Part shown: piece after piece, positions 11,610-25,047 of the stretch | How positions within the stretch are numbered: the stretch's first letter is position 1 | How the letters are laid out: every line of letters starts with the position of its first letter | Source: Owenia fusiformis | Lineage: Eukaryota > Annelida > Polychaeta > Sabellida > Oweniidae | Assembly (NCBI GenBank): GCA_903813345.2 | Contig: CAIIXF020000007.1 | Coordinates: 18,709,564-18,773,563 of the forward strand | Length of the DNA: 64,000 bases | Reading direction: 5' to 3' | The notes under the pieces: generated by a model | Databases searched by the model: none | The model's input: only the letters and a program-made list of their open reading frames with translations | What the model was told of the DNA's origin: nothing | Position numbers and translations under genes: made by a program

Positions 11610-12600
11610 GGCTCACACAGTGAGCCTATGGGATTGACCAGGCGTCCGTCCGTCCGTTGGTCCGTCCGTTGGTCCGTCCGTCCGTCTGTCCGTCCGTCCG
11701 TCCGTTGGTCCGTCCGTCAACATTGGCCGCACAAATTAAAACTGCTATTCAGATTGAGTCCTATCCACATTCATTTTATGCATATCCATAATGCCTATTT
11801 GACCTATCATCGCCATTTCCCAAGTTCGCCCGGTTTCCGAGAAATTGCGGATTTTGACGTCAAAAAGTCAAATTTTCTGTAAATACTAGACACTTTGTTG
11901 AAGTAGAACTTTCAAATACCTTTTAGTAGTTGGTGTATATGCAACTTATGTCCTCTGAAGATTTCAAAGCTCTTGGAATTACGGTTTTTGGTGTTTACTC
12001 TATAAAATTTGAAAAAAAGTAGGACTGTTATTTTCAGGAAACTTTCTTATGTATAAAGTTAATGGCAGGTTTTGTGATTCACAAGATTCTTAAAGTTTGC
12101 CTTATACTTGATCATTTCCTGCAATAAATTACATCATTAATAGATTTAAGCATTCCCTACATATTTCTCAATATATGTCAGCATCAAATTTTTACCTTTT
12201 TTGAGATATTTGACGTCAAAAAACAGTAAAAATAAGTTATTTTACAACTTGCTTCAATTTGACCAAATCATCTACAAGTTACCAGGAGTTCAAATCTGAC
12301 ATTAGTTTTAGGATTTGACCTTTACTTGACCTTCAGTAACCTTCGAAAGGTCAAAAAAGTTGATTTTTCAAATTGATTTTTGGATGTAAATTTTGGTCAG
12401 CTTAATCACAAAAGTCCTTACTGAGCTCTGAATAAGTAAAATTTTCAAGGTCAAAGGTCATGAAACTAGGTCACACAACTATAAGTTTCTCAAAGTTCGA
12501 GACTACAAATCCAAATCAATATTTTTGTTTGAAAGTCAGGATATAAATTCCTCTGAAGGTTCCAAACTGTGTGAGCATAGGACCGTGGGTCCTTCATTAA
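11610..12600 (+). repeat. Dispersed CCGT-array repeat, long copy
   Basis: It starts with the small palindrome ggctcacacagtgagcc, followed by a (CCGT/TGGT)n array at 11641-11717. About 870 bp follow, with phrases such as 'ccgcacaaattaaaactgct', 'ttttgacgtcaaaaa' and 'ccttcgaaaggtcaaaaaag', ending 'ccgtgggtcctt'. A shorter homologue lies at 33967-34524. Open frames starting at 11580 and 33906 are homologous only because the repeats are, so they are not treated as genes. The class of element is unknown. Confidence 0.7.
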
Positions 12601-12696
12601 ACCATCAAACAGATCCCGATTATCTGTGTTTTCTCCATTGAAGTTTACAGTCATTACGCGAACATTACAAATTATGAACAAATATGCGAGCGGCGA

Positions 12697-12770
12697 TTAT
12701 GACGTAGCGGGCAGATATACTATATCTGCCCGCTCGGAGCGGGACGTAAAGCTATATCTGCCCGCTGATG
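12697..12770. repeat. Perfect 29-base palindrome and third arm
   Basis: At 12706-12734, 14 bases (agcgggcagatata) face their exact complement around one base. A third copy of the arm (tatatctgcccgct) follows at about 12752-12766. The surrounding DNA is locally GC-rich. It may be a fragment of a foldback element. Confidence 0.7.
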
Positions 12771-15700
12771 AAAATATAAGTTTTTACAAACCAGCTTTAT
12801 GTACCCGTAACACGTCCAAGTATGGGATAAAGAATGTTATGTAACCTTTGCAAACTCAACTTTATTTATACTCTTTTGATTAATCGATCTTTATAATCCT
12901 GTATCCAATAAAAAATATCTGAAAAAAATCTTCTAGTGCTTGTAAGTACAGATGACATTTGTTTTACATTTAAAGTTCTACAAAAGTAAAATTTTAGACA
13001 GTTTCAATCTCACCAGCATCAAATAAATTCACTGGTAATAGTAAGATAACATTGTGGGATACGAAGTCTGTTCTATCCCTTGGAATTGGGCTTGGTATAG
13101 ACATAAGCTTTAAATAAAGAGAGACACTGATAAATCAAAATCGTCAGATGATAGTATAACAGTATAGTCAAAGGGTAGCTGAACAGTAAGGAGCCAAGTG
13201 AACATAGGTACTGTAGATATGACATTGAGTCTTGGAATTCATCAAATGAATACATTGCTATAGTTGCATCATACTTAATCTCACCCTTGTGTCAATATGT
13301 ATGTAGACATTCTTTATTGAATCTTGTCAGCCATGTTAAGCAAATTGAATGTCAAGATGAACAAACATTGATTGATTAATCAGTGGCATATCATCCTTCT
13401 TGTCTATTCTTATCTGCTGCAGTCATTCTCCTATTCATTTAATTAAAATTCTTATGTCATTATTCAGTAGCGTGTCACCAATTCTTGTCCATCTCTCAGC
13501 CGACAAGAGGCAAAAGAATGAGTCGAACATCGCAATGCCATAAGGCCCTGTTGGACCTCTTTGTCTAAGAATGATTTTAAGTCTGACTGTATATCTAAAA
13601 TCAAGCAACTTGAACTGATTAAAGCATGCAAGAGAAACTTGAAACTTGTGAAAGATAGGAGAGGATTGATTGAAGCCTACAAGAAAGTTGTGACTTATGA
13701 TAGATAGTCAACAAAGTTAATTGTTATCAAATGTATTTACAACCTTCTGAACAATCTCCTTAGAAAGGACTTCAAATAGCATCCATTCTGTTCCTTTCTT
13801 CTTCCCAGAAGAACCTCTAAGGAAGAGTAAAGAATTGAGTGAATGAGGTCTGATGTCAGGATGCCTTCCAAATAGAAGCGCTCTAAGACTGAGTTACGTC
13901 CCAATATAACTTCTTTGATGGAAGAAAATAGAAGCCACTGAATGAGTTCTTTAGCTTTGGGCATTTGGAGGATGGGGAGTCAATGTCTTAGAACAAAGAA
14001 TTGTTTAATGAGAGAAAGAAATGAGACAGATTAGTGAAGAAATGAATTCAATTAAGGTCTTGTAGTAAGACTGTGATGAAAGTAAATTGATAAGGTAAGT
14101 GGCCTTTCTCAGCCTCACTTGTTAAGGTTTAGGTGTTGAAGTCTTCAACCTTCAGATGCATTTTAGATGCCATTGCAATTTATCTGTAGGAACTTAACAA
14201 TGCTTCTGCTTAACAGTTGACCTTAATGGGGTGGGGTTGCTGATAAGTAGACACCCTGTATATAGAGGTATGAGTATTAAACATTCTTCTGAAAAAGTCT
14301 GTCCGTGGCTTACTTTGACCATACTAGGTAGATGAAGAAAAAGAAAAGCTGGAACAAAATAAGTGCTGAAGTTAAATGTCAGTAAGTGTAATTCAGTCCA
14401 CCACTCGGGGTACTGCCCAGTTGGCCTCGTTCTAGTTATGGTGGTGTCTAGACAATGAACATGTATTCAGATTTGCATATTACAAAACCTTTCATTTTTT
14501 CTAAGGGTAAATCCCTGCCATTGACAGTGAATGTTTTATCCTGAAGAGGAGCATGTAAATTGTCCTTATAGAGAATGATCACTTTATTGATTATATCACA
14601 CAGTTCCATAGTCTTATTACACTAGACATCCTCTCGTAATGTAACATCATTATCTTCTCCACATTTGCACAAATAGACTAAAAATTGTGTGAAATGTTTT
14701 AAAAATGTCTCTCTTCTAGGCTAATTACTCCTAAAAGTAAGATAATTGTTTTTATGATTTATATCTAACATAAAATGATAAATACAGCATTATTTTTCAA
14801 GAGTTAAAAAATATTTTTAGTTTCATTTCTGAAAGGCACGTAATAACTGGATCATTGTAAATTGTCTGTGTTTTATTACACACTCAAATGGCAGCTTTTC
14901 TTTGCTGTAATCAAGATAACTGAGTAAATCTTAGATGAAGCCATAAACTAGCTGATCTAAATGACTAAAAGATACTTTCAGGCACTATAATTTTATTAAC
15001 ATGTTGTTTTATGGAACTATTATACTGTGTCTCATTGGGAAAACTGAAGCCATATCTTGAATAAAGGTTACTTTCTTTTATGTAGATCTAATGAGAGACA
15101 AGGCATTCTGCCATTAAATGTATCTCCTTATTGGAGAAGATTGTCTGATCGTGAACGAACTTGAAAGTGCCAAGATGTATGATGATGATGCTAGAGCAGG
15201 AAACTAAAAATGAGCATCATAACATTGAATATAAGCATAATTTCTAACTTATAAAATCAAGAAAAAAGAATATTTGCCTCTATTCTAGTTGCCAGCAAGT
15301 GATACCTTGGGTGAGATAACTTGGTAGGCATATGATGAGTTCCCCTAAACTTAAATAATTTACTGGTAAATCAATTACATCTAAAATTTGTTCAGTAAAA
15401 GAAGTTTAATATGTTTTATCTGGCTATACGGGGAATCTAGCTGATCCAAGAATTACATTTCCAAAGAGAAAAACATTTTTTAAGTTGATAAAGAATCTTT
15501 AAAACCAGGCATTTAGATGTAATTTTGAAGGCAGATTTCAAATAATATGGAGTTTAAGCTTGCAATGTTTTTCACAACATAATTGTGAAGGAAAAATATT
15601 TAAGCGATGCATTTGTATGAGCGATTGGTCATATGTATAGGTTGGTGTTTTGATTTTTTATGCAAGTTTAAACTCCCTATTATACCACTTTGACTAAATT

Positions 15701-15868
15701 TTTTAAATATTTATTGATGAAAATCAAGATTACATGTATTTCTACTTGCAAATACTATATCTACCATAAGTTATTCAATGGATCAAGTAAATACAGAAAA
15801 TATTGTGTCAAAGAGTCTTTATTTCAAGAGGCACCATTTGATGTTTAAGTGGCTTTCATCAGAAAATG
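12771..15868. other. Non-coding stretch, nothing recognised
   Basis: AT-rich sequence with no gene or repeat boundary recognised. The few 60-75-codon frames look random. Confidence 0.45.
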
Positions 15869-16067
15869 GTGACCAGGCCCATAGCCAGGGTTCGGGGGGT
15901 TCAGCCCCCCCCCCCCCTGGCCAAAACTTCTTTCAAAATCGTGCAGTTTTTTCACCATTCTGACTATTTTTTGAGTGATTTTTGGCCAAATTTGCCAAAG
16001 TGAACCCCCTAGAATTTTTGGGAAAAGTGACCTCCCCTTGGAAAATTCTGGCTACGGGCCTGGTGAC
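15869..16067. mobile_element. GGCCCGTAGCCAG MITE, complete copy
   Basis: The 189-bp body (15874-16062) starts CAGGCCCATAGCCAG and ends CTGGCTACGGGCCTG, which are near-perfect inverted ends. It is flanked by GTGAC direct repeats (15869-15873 and 16063-16067). A C tract lies at about 15906-15917. It has no coding capacity. Partial copies lie at 11070-11199, 19027-19119 and 19661-19794, so this is an active or formerly active family in this genome. Confidence 0.8.
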
Positions 16068-19026
16068 TCTGATGATACCAAAGTGTAGTACTGATTCTGA
16101 ATTTAATGTCATGAAAGTACAGGATACATTCGGGGCATCTGGGCTAATCGTAGTGAGAAAATTCATCACTTAAAAATGCTGTACTAAGTTGGTTTTAAAG
16201 ACATCTTGACTTGTCTTTGGTATTTTTTTAAGGATGCACAGCAAAAGAATTTGCAATTACATTGTTCTCATATTATAAGCCTCAATTTAGGAAACAATCT
16301 AATTCTTATAAGTTACCATTATTCATGCTTGTACTTAGTTTTAATATTTTTCTGAACAGAATTGTCATACAATATTAATCAATTTTAAATATGTTTAAAA
16401 TGGAGCTTAAACCTGTAATTAAGACACATTTATTATATTAGAAAGTTAACATTCAGCTACCTAAAGAAAATTGATAATTTATAGGCTCTTAAGAAAACTG
16501 AATTATCACCGCACCTTAAAAAACTCAATTATCCCAGTATACATGATGCAAAATAATTCAAATAGGATGTGAAGAAGATAATACTAGAAACAAGAAATAT
16601 ATCCTGGAATTACATACTGCAAATAATACAAAAGTAATTAATTTCATTTATCAGGAAAAAGATTCAATCTATTCTATAACATTTGAAGGGTTCACTGACT
16701 CAGTGATGCTATCACTTATCCAGACATCATGCCCCTGAGGGGCTCCTAATGGGAACACTTCATATTCAACCTTGTCACATTTCGCATTAAAAATGTTTTC
16801 CCTTATGGGTTAGAGACAAACTCTGTCACCAGGGTCTTGTAAGTCTCATACAGAATATTTTTATGATAAGACCTATCCCAAATCAATTTCATATTTTTCT
16901 GAAATAATTAGAATTAATGAGTGTCATTTGTATTTTTTGTCTTTTTGTATTTATTAAATTACTATTCACGTAGCAACTGTTTGTTTCTTTGTAACATTTA
17001 GACTCAAGGTAAAGTATACATCGGTTGAAATATTTTTATGAGGACCCTCTATCATGGGTTGGAATCAAAGGATTTGTTCACTGTGGGGAGCATGCTATCT
17101 CTCATAAAAACACTAAGAAAACTTCACAAATTATTTTGAACTCAAATATTTTGTTATTCCAAAGAAAATTACCTACTCCATACAATGGGTATATATCATT
17201 TGTGGATTACCTTCATTTCTGTAACCAATGGCGCAATAATAGGAGTAAAATCTATTGAAAACAGCCCCAGAGATAATCACCCTCTAAAATGTATTATTTC
17301 TTTTTTTAACTTTTTAATGACACAATATATGTGACATGATAATTTTTACATATGTTTTCAGTATAACTCTGAAGGTATTAATGAGATCTAGATGTATTGC
17401 GTCTTTTTAATTTTTTAAGAGAAATTAATGTTTAGGTTTTTTTGTCCGCCATGGGGAGCAGTTTCAAATGTGAAATAGATTAAGATTCCTCGAATATCTT
17501 TTGCAACTGCGCTTTGGAGGAGAGAACGTGTCAAACCCCTTTGCTATTAAAATTTAGGAAATTGTAACGTGTATGGCTTCGTACCTGAACTATCAGTCAC
17601 CTAGTCATTCTCACCTAGGTTTATTTTTGTTATATGGAACCAGCTCATTTCACCATGTCACCTCCCCCTTAGGGTGCCTCCTCCAGACATCTAGAGTACA
17701 AGACTTCAGAGAAAGATCATTCCAAGCTTGAATTGCATAATGCTAATGACAGATGTTTTAAAGCTTTGTATCAGATTACTTTGGTTTATCTAATTACTCT
17801 TGTGAGTCATAATCTTGGTGCCATTGTAGATTGTCAGCCTGATTCAACAGTTGGACAACAACCAACGAGAAATTAGAAAGAAACAGAGTGTTTCTGTAAG
17901 AAGCCATAGTAATTAAAGGTAAGGAACATTTCAAAATCTTATGCTATTAAGAGTTAGGTGATAGTTTGTTATAACCACATATTTTATGACCAGCATTCAG
18001 CAATCAGTGATCTGTATTCTGTATCTGTAACAAATTGTTACTGTTTGTAATAACTTTAAGTAAGTAGTCAAATTTGTTTATGTTAATGTCATGTTTTTTA
18101 TTTATTTCATCTTTGTTCTTGTTGGTTCTTTTTACAACATCATGTAAAAACCATGACTTCCAAATCTTTTTAAAACAGAAAGATGTGATTTGTAATAACA
18201 CTGTCACTTATTTTTATGGGACAAGTGTACATACATTCAGATTACAGTCCCAGACAGGTTAATAATCATATAATAACTTCAGAGTATAACCGTAATTATA
18301 GAAATAGTATAGAATAATAAGGCTTCTTTGACATAGTCAGTTGAAATATGGATAATGGAAATAATCAGCGGAAACAAAATAAATTCTCTTATAGCTCTCT
18401 AGATATATGGCTATTACTATTCTCATTGAATGTTTTCTCAATAAAGTTATGGTTCACCAGCTTTTAGTCTTGAAATATATCCCGAATCAAGGAGGAAATA
18501 GAAGTCTTTCCGTGGTAGCATTCTAACATAAATCAGAGAATCCCATGAGAATCTTATGTAGCCCTATACTTTGAAGGATCTTGAATTTGTCTGCATCTTC
18601 AAATCAGATAAACTATATTTCAAAAGGAAACTCAGATAAATTCCCACTTAAACTACATTTGAAGCCATTATGTTCTAATCAGTTATACAACTTTTTGTTA
18701 AATTAAGTAGAACCTCTTCTATATCTAGTAGTTTATTAGGTTTAATCACGCAACAGTGGCTTGTTTATTATTTTAGTAAAATGTTAACTCATCCTGTTGT
18801 TTCAAAATGTTATCATTGTTCAGTGTTTTCACCAGGATTTGATTCTCATTTAGGTGCAAAATGTTCATTTTTCATATTCAGAGTGACAAGAGTCAAAAGA
18901 TTCAAAATATTCATGGTTTTTCATTCATTTGGGTAAAAATGCATAATTACAAAGTGCAAGTTAATTTTCAAGTGGTATGTTCAAATTCTCAACTGGGTGC
19001 AGGTTCTTTAAACTCACAACTCGGTC
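16068..19026. other. Non-coding stretch, nothing recognised
   Basis: AT-rich sequence. No coding exon, RNA gene or bounded transposon was recognised. Confidence 0.45.
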
Positions 19027-19119
19027 CAGGCCCGTAGCCAGGTTTTGCCAAGGGGGGTTCACATTTTATCAAAACAATTCTAGGGGGTTCACTTTTGACA
19101 AGTTTGGCCCAGAATCACT
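19027..19119 (-). mobile_element. GGCCCGTAGCCAG element, fragment, inverted
   Basis: It begins CAGGCCCGTAGCCAG and continues as the reverse complement of the right half of the 15874-16062 copy ('ctagggggttcactttt', 'aagtttggcc', 'gaatcact'). It stops about halfway through the element. Confidence 0.7.
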
Positions 19120-19660
19120 TATGTATGCTGTTTCATTGCTGGGGAGTTGTTTTCATTTTGATATTCTCTTGTCAAATTCCCATTTGGTGTGTTAGTATTC
19201 ATTACTTATAAGAGATAATTACAGAATTGGTGTCCAATGTGAAATCAGTCTTGAAGAAAATTCAATTGCAAGCTCAATATTGGACTCCGGGCTCTAATAT
19301 AGTATAATAGTCTATAATGCAATTGATAAACTGACTAAATGATTTATTTGGGCAATGGGTAGCTGGTAAGTAAGCTATTCCCAAGATAATTGAATCAATC
19401 TAGACTTTCAAGACCCCATGTTGCTTCTATGTTACAGGATATTAGGAAGAAATCGCCCAATGAATATAAATCATACTTTTTCATTTGGTCCATTAAAGAA
19501 CTGATTGTTATTCAGCATGATGGAACCTTTGGAGACAACTTTGTTAAAGCTCAGTATGTAACATAAACACACTAAATATCTTTGAGATGCATTTCTGTTT
19601 TAAAGCCTGATAATTAGCATAAATTCACATGTTCTCTATGAGATATTCGATGTTATATTT

Positions 19661-19794
19661 ATGCAGTTTTCACCATTTTGAGCACTTTCCGATTTTGGTT
19701 TTGGGCTAAAATTATCAAATTTGAACCCTCCCTGGATTTTTTAAAAAAATGACCCCCTTTATTCCCCCTTGGCAAAAGCTGGCTACTGGCTTTG
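19661..19794 (+). mobile_element. GGCCCGTAGCCAG element, fragment, forward
   Basis: It matches the right part of the complete copy in forward sense ('gcagttttcaccattttgag', then 'aaccctccctggatttt', ending 'agctggctactggctt'). Together with 19027-19119 it forms two inverted half-elements around 540 bp of unrelated sequence. Confidence 0.65.
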
Positions 19795-20555
19795 ACTGTA
19801 ACATGTTAATTGAATTCACTGTATGTTTCTTAGAGATACTGTTCTCTTGCTTTGTATTTATCTCTTGAAGACAGATGTCTTTGTTAAAGCCTAGTATGTG
19901 ACAACATTGGGAGCTCCTTTCTCCTCAATCTGGATAATCACCATTGATATTATACATGGAAAACCATTCTGTATATCTGAGAACTTATAAGATCTGTTTC
20001 TAGGGTCTATTAACTATATAACTGTAAAGAAGCATAACTAAACTAGATAGTGATGGTTAATTTTGAGGGTGACAAGATATCAGATATGAAAAATGTGAAA
20101 GTCTGTGTCACTGTGTTTTATACTATCTTTTGATATCATGATTCAATTTATTTTACAAGGCTTTCAGCGTATTCGATTAACAGTTTTATTTATTGGCTTT
20201 AGATCATCTTTCTATTTCTGCTACCTTGAGATGTGATGTAGATCTTCTGATTCTTGTAGTTATTGCATAAATGGAACTAAACTCAATTATATGTTACACT
20301 GTATTTCTACAATGTTTTGCACCTTTTCCTGTAATTTCCATTGGTGATTGTGAATTTAGAAAATCCCTTCCTAAAAACAGCCCTTTTGAAATTTTAGGAC
20401 CATTTCCCTAAGGGTCCTGGCCTTTATAATCTACCATTATGTTCTTTTAATCAGAAAAACAAACATTTCTCTGTTTTATCTAACCATATTACAGTGTACA
20501 AAATCTATCAGACATAAATATAAAATGGATATTTGACTCAATATTTTCCTCTCAG

Positions 20556-20639
20556 AATCTAGACCAAGCAGAGACATATAATAACTGCAGATTCAGCTCC
20601 TAATTCATTGCAATGGCGGTTAGCTCAAGGCAAAGAAAT
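20556..20639 (+). other. Candidate 5' exon, unproven
   Basis: A pyrimidine tract and 'ttttcctctcag' precede 84 bases that end at a consensus donor (aaat|gtaagt). An ATG at 20613 opens nine codons up to the donor in phase 0. If spliced to the likely 5'-UTR exon at 32061, the frame would stop after about ten more codons, so it would act as an untranslated or uORF exon. Only splice-site shape supports this; RNA reads would decide. Confidence 0.2.
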
Positions 20640-21090
20640 GTAAGTCACTTAGAATATATTTTCTTTCAAAGATGGTCCTGTTATTCAAAGATCTATCAAA
20701 TTGAACTTGTAAGCAAAATTAATTTGTAGTTTCTTCATGAGTTGTAACATATGTTAGACTTTATATAACAGGTCACCAATCTGTGTTTTTATTGTCTACA
20801 TGGTTTGTTTGTTTAATACATTTACCACATGTTCATCATTGCACAATCTGTCTCCTTACACACCTCAATTTAAGATCTTCAGGGTCAGATGTCTCATAAC
20901 CTTCGGCAGGAGCTTGATTTTCCCATACTCTGAATGAATAATTTCATGATCTGTATATATCCGAATATCGAACACCTCTCTAATCAGAACATTTCTAAAT
21001 GTGGGTCATTGGAAGATAACAAATTGGGACAGAGGAAAAGTGTTCACTTTTGGCTGGTCCCAGAAGTGTTTGGATTAGACAGGTTCTACT

Positions 21091-21179
21091 GTATATGTAT
21101 ACCCTGCATGTAGAGTCTATGACAATGAAGCTATCTTTTAAGAAGTGAAGTAAAACGAATGCAAAGGGTAGTATATGTA
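21091..21179. mobile_element. Very short MITE (71 bp), copy 1
   Basis: The body, 21100-21170, starts TACCCTGCATG and ends ATGCAAAGGGTA, which are imperfect inverted ends. It is flanked by perfect 9-bp direct repeats gtatatgta (21091-21099 and 21171-21179). A second copy at 25057-25129 shares 'agagtct', 'ttttaagaag.gaag' and 'aacgaatgcaaagggta'. The repeat length suggests a Mutator- or hAT-type transposase acting in trans. Confidence 0.75.
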
Positions 21180-21405
21180 CAGTCAGAAAAGCACACCCTT
21201 GATTTTCTCCATATAGATAACTGTCATTCAAATTACATAAAAATCACATAAGTATCAGAACTGTTTATCAAAGCCAGGTCATTTGTTAAATTTATAGGTA
21301 AGTGTTGATAGTTGATAGATATAAGTGAGAAGAGATCAGATACTGATGTTAGTCTTGCTTGCAACTTCCATTAAAATATCATGTTACATCCATCTGTAAT
21401 CATAG

Positions 21406-21598
21406 TACAGTAAAATTTGTATCAAGTAAACACCTATGGGGCCACAAAAGGTGTTCACTATAGGTAGGTGTTCACTACAGAGGGAACTTATACAAGAGTC
21501 GTAAAATGTGTCTTGAAGTGGTGTTCACTAAAGACAGGTATTCACTAGAGAGAGGTATTTACTAGAGAGAGGTGTTCAACAAGACAGATTTTACTGTA
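21406..21598. mobile_element. TA-flanked MITE with inverted ends
   Basis: The left end TACAGTAAAATTTGT and right end ACAGATTTTACTGTA are inverted repeats with TA at the borders, as in Tc1/mariner-type MITEs. The interior repeats 'ggtgttcacta' and 'ggtattcactagagag' several times. A diverged relative may end at about 21093 ('gacaggttctactgta'), with 'gtgttcactttt' inside. No transposase is seen. Confidence 0.65.
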
Positions 21599-21599
21599 T

Positions 21600-24500
21600 A
21601 ACAATCAGGATAAGTAAGTTTCATATTCATTACAGTACTGTAGTTATCTAATATTTATTTAGAAGATCAGTTCATTCCACATTTTTTATAAAAGTTGACC
21701 TCTGAGATTATGGGTGAAGGACTTTGCCAACATCTGTTGGATCTTTGTACCTGTTATATCAGAACAGGGCATGCTTCTGTTATCATAGAGTTTGAGGCCC
21801 AGATATAAGAAAATGATTAAGATCCAAGATGCAAAAAAATATTTTTGACTCATTTTCTAAGAAAATATTGTGAACAAATGGAGCTTTTTGACTGAAATTA
21901 GAAAAACATGAAAAAACTAAAAAGTATTTTAAACTTGAGTTAATTTTAACAAGAGTGAAGTGTTGATAGAACAAAATGTAATGTTTGTCCATATACAGTC
22001 CACAATAAATTGTTCTCCAATTACTCTGGCAGTGAGGTGTAGAATTACCCAGAATTGCCATTTGATGGGTTTGCAAAGCAGGATATAGAATATTATGTCT
22101 TCTATCACTAGGATACATCATCAACATCTCAGGCAAATACAGATGTATCATTGAAATTTTAGTAATGTAATTTTGACCAGGATTTGCATATAAAAACTTA
22201 TAGTTTTAGTCCTTCCAGAGAAAGTCGAAGAAAGGAAATGAAGTATACCACACTTTAAATATAGTTGTAAGAATGCTTTTTTAGAAATCAGTATTTTTTA
22301 TAATAATGTCAAAATATTTTGTATTTTTCTACCTAAAAACATATTATTAGGCCCATTTTGATTGAAGGCCAAGCTTTTATATTGACCCTTTATCACAAAT
22401 ATTATTTTTACAATTTGAATACTACCTCAAACTTATTTGGTCCTGAGAATTTGACCATTTATTTCACCCCTAATACAGGAAGCCACTGAAGAACATTAGC
22501 ATGTCATTTTGTCAGGGATTCTTTCAATTTTATATTTGAGTACACTGTTAGGCTTGTATTCATTTGACGATCATGAGATATGATGTGATAGTTTAAACAT
22601 GGTATTTCCAAAAACATCTTTCGATTATAAGGTAATGAATCAAAAACATAACTCATAATAATGTGTGGGCAAATGTTTCTCAATCATTTGTCATTGATTG
22701 TTGCATATAAGTTAAAGAAGACCCCTTAACTTCACTGGAACTGGAGAAGAGACATTAATCAGTTGATTAGCACAGCTCTGATAGCAACAGCCCATAGAAC
22801 CATAGAATGAGGCCTTAGAGAGCCCTAGCTATGCAATAGTAAGGTGAACGGGGATTAAGCTGAAGTTCTTTTATTCATTATCGGTAAGTGAAATAAATTG
22901 ATATTGAATTTGTACATTATGCTGTTAAAACACATAAGTGTCTGGTCTTGCTGAGCAGAGCTGGTTATTGCTTAAACTGTGATTTTTACACCTTTTTATA
23001 TCACCACCACAAGTGGTGACATATTGTTATACATCCCAACTTTTTGTGGATAGTGTTCGGCAGGCGGTGGTTGATATTTGGTTTCATGGGCAGCAGACAT
23101 TTGTGAAAAATGGCAAGTGGTGATATTTTGCATGTTAATGCTTTGTTCAAGAGGTTGATTTTACAAAAAATACCTTAGTACTATATTTTGGTTCTAATTT
23201 GTAGAAATAGAACCCAGTGGGGTTGATGATTACTAACTTATATATGAATATGAACAGAACATGAAACCTTAAACCAAATGCAATTACAACCAGAAACAGT
23301 AAATTATTGTTCCAGAACTCTGACGACATAAGGTGAAAAGAACCTCTGAAACATAAGGCAAAAAATCACCTCCCTTTTGTGTGCAGATATAAGGTATAGA
23401 AACAACCTTAGTCAAATTTGGATGTACTGTTAGATAAAAGATGAAATGTTAAAGACCCTATCCCTTTACTTATATCCATTTTTTAAGGTTTGGGTCTTCC
23501 CCTGTAATTTGCCCTGATTGATATTTGGAAATGTCTTGACGATACAATGGTTCGCCCCTCACTTGATGACTTTGAATAAAAAATACAAGTTTTGTGTTTG
23601 AAAAAGTGTTTTACAGGTCAAGTTAATCTAGATAAGCCTGACAATAACCACTGCTCCTTTATTATTGATAAGAAATTACCCTGACTCTCTAGTTCACTCT
23701 GATTAAGGCCTGTCACTTAAATATGTTTAACCAATGACATTCATTATTTTATCGAGGCCTTATCGCTTATGAATGGTCAAGCGTGACTTGAAAGTGGTCA
23801 CACTTGGAAAAATAACTTGCTTCAATGAATGTGCTATTTTATTGCTTTGTAACCACGTGACTGATGCGCCAATGGAGCGTTTTAGAGAGCACGGCAGAGT
23901 TAAAGCCTGAACGACAAACTCTTTAGTCATGCATGACACAACTTTGGGATTATTGTCAACAGTAGCTTCAAAAAGTTGTATTTTCAATGATATAATGGAA
24001 TTGCAATCATATTAAGATTATAGGCACATGATATTATATGTAAGCTACATTTTAGAAAAAAAATATTGTTTGGTTCAGCAATTCTATTGCGATAACAGCT
24101 CCCCTTTTGACTGATCTTTCAAAAGATTTTTGGAACGAGTACTCTTATTGGGCAAGATAACTTGAGATTAAACTCCATCCTTTAAATGGGTCAACCTATT
24201 CAGTAAACCAATCTCTCATAAACAACAGATAAGAGGAGGTCTGGCGAATCATAATGCAGCAATTCAGATGTTTATCAGTAATATAAAATAAAGAGTGAGG
24301 CAAGTTCAGTCCATCTTACAAAGAGTGATAAATTTTTGTCATATAGAGTGTAGATATGATGTTCAAGTGCATATTTGAACAGGTATTCCCCCTGAATAAA
24401 CACTATAAAAAAGGTGCATAATTTATATATGATATTTGGCACACACACATACAAACACACACACATTAGTTATTAGGATAGTTGAAATTGAGGCAATTGA

Positions 24501-25047
24501 AGAAATTAGATGAGCTTGAATTTGTTGTCAGCTGTCAAACAGTGAGCACTCTCTCCATGTCCTTGGCTGAAGCAGGAACAGGTAGGTAAGTGACTGAATG
24601 TTCATTTATGAATTATAGCTTAGTTAAGTTAAACAATCTTATTTTTGGATAAAAGTTTTTTTTTATTAGTGTAAAGAATTAATTCAAACTTTTAGCATGA
24701 GTAGTATTATCACATTTAAAACAACTTTATTAAGCTGGGTGGAGATGATATTTGTAATCTAGATTTCATTGTGCCAATATTACTAAATCATCTGTCATTT
24801 TTTTACCATACAAAGATAGTAAAGAACCTTCTGTGTTACCCTGCCTCACTTGCTATGACTCAGTCCTTTGCATTCACAGGGAGTTTCTGCTTGCAACATA
24901 TTAAAAATACATCAGGTAAATTACCTTCGTTCTGAGAAGTCAATAATTATATATTTATTATCTATTTGAGTATAATGTTTGAGTATGGTTTTTCTTTAAT
25001 TCTAAAGGTTGATATAACTAATCAACAGTATTGAACGCAATAGGTGT
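21600..25047. other. Non-coding stretch
   Basis: Apart from repeat family A at 22997-23150 and a CA-rich microsatellite at about 24440-24466, nothing was recognised. A 122-codon frame on the - strand (22151-21783) has no motif or splice support and was not accepted. Confidence 0.45.
22997..23150 (+). repeat. Dispersed repeat family A, copy 2
   Basis: It carries the same motif order as 9376-9515: 'tatcaccaccaca', 'acatattgttata', 'ctttttgtgg', 'gtgttcggcag', 'aaatggcaagtggtgatatttt', then 'aatgctttgttcaa'. It is non-coding. Confidence 0.65.

Noticed and set aside
11580-11882. 100-codon frame with WSVRPSVRPSVR runs, and its homologue at 33906-34190
   Set aside because: It crosses the CCGT microsatellite, where a 4-base repeat avoids stops. 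The homology reflects the shared dispersed repeat, not a protein.
21783-22151. 122-codon - strand frame
   Set aside because: No recognised motif, no splice context, AT-rich composition and no homology I can name. This length is possible by chance in 64 kb of AT-rich DNA.
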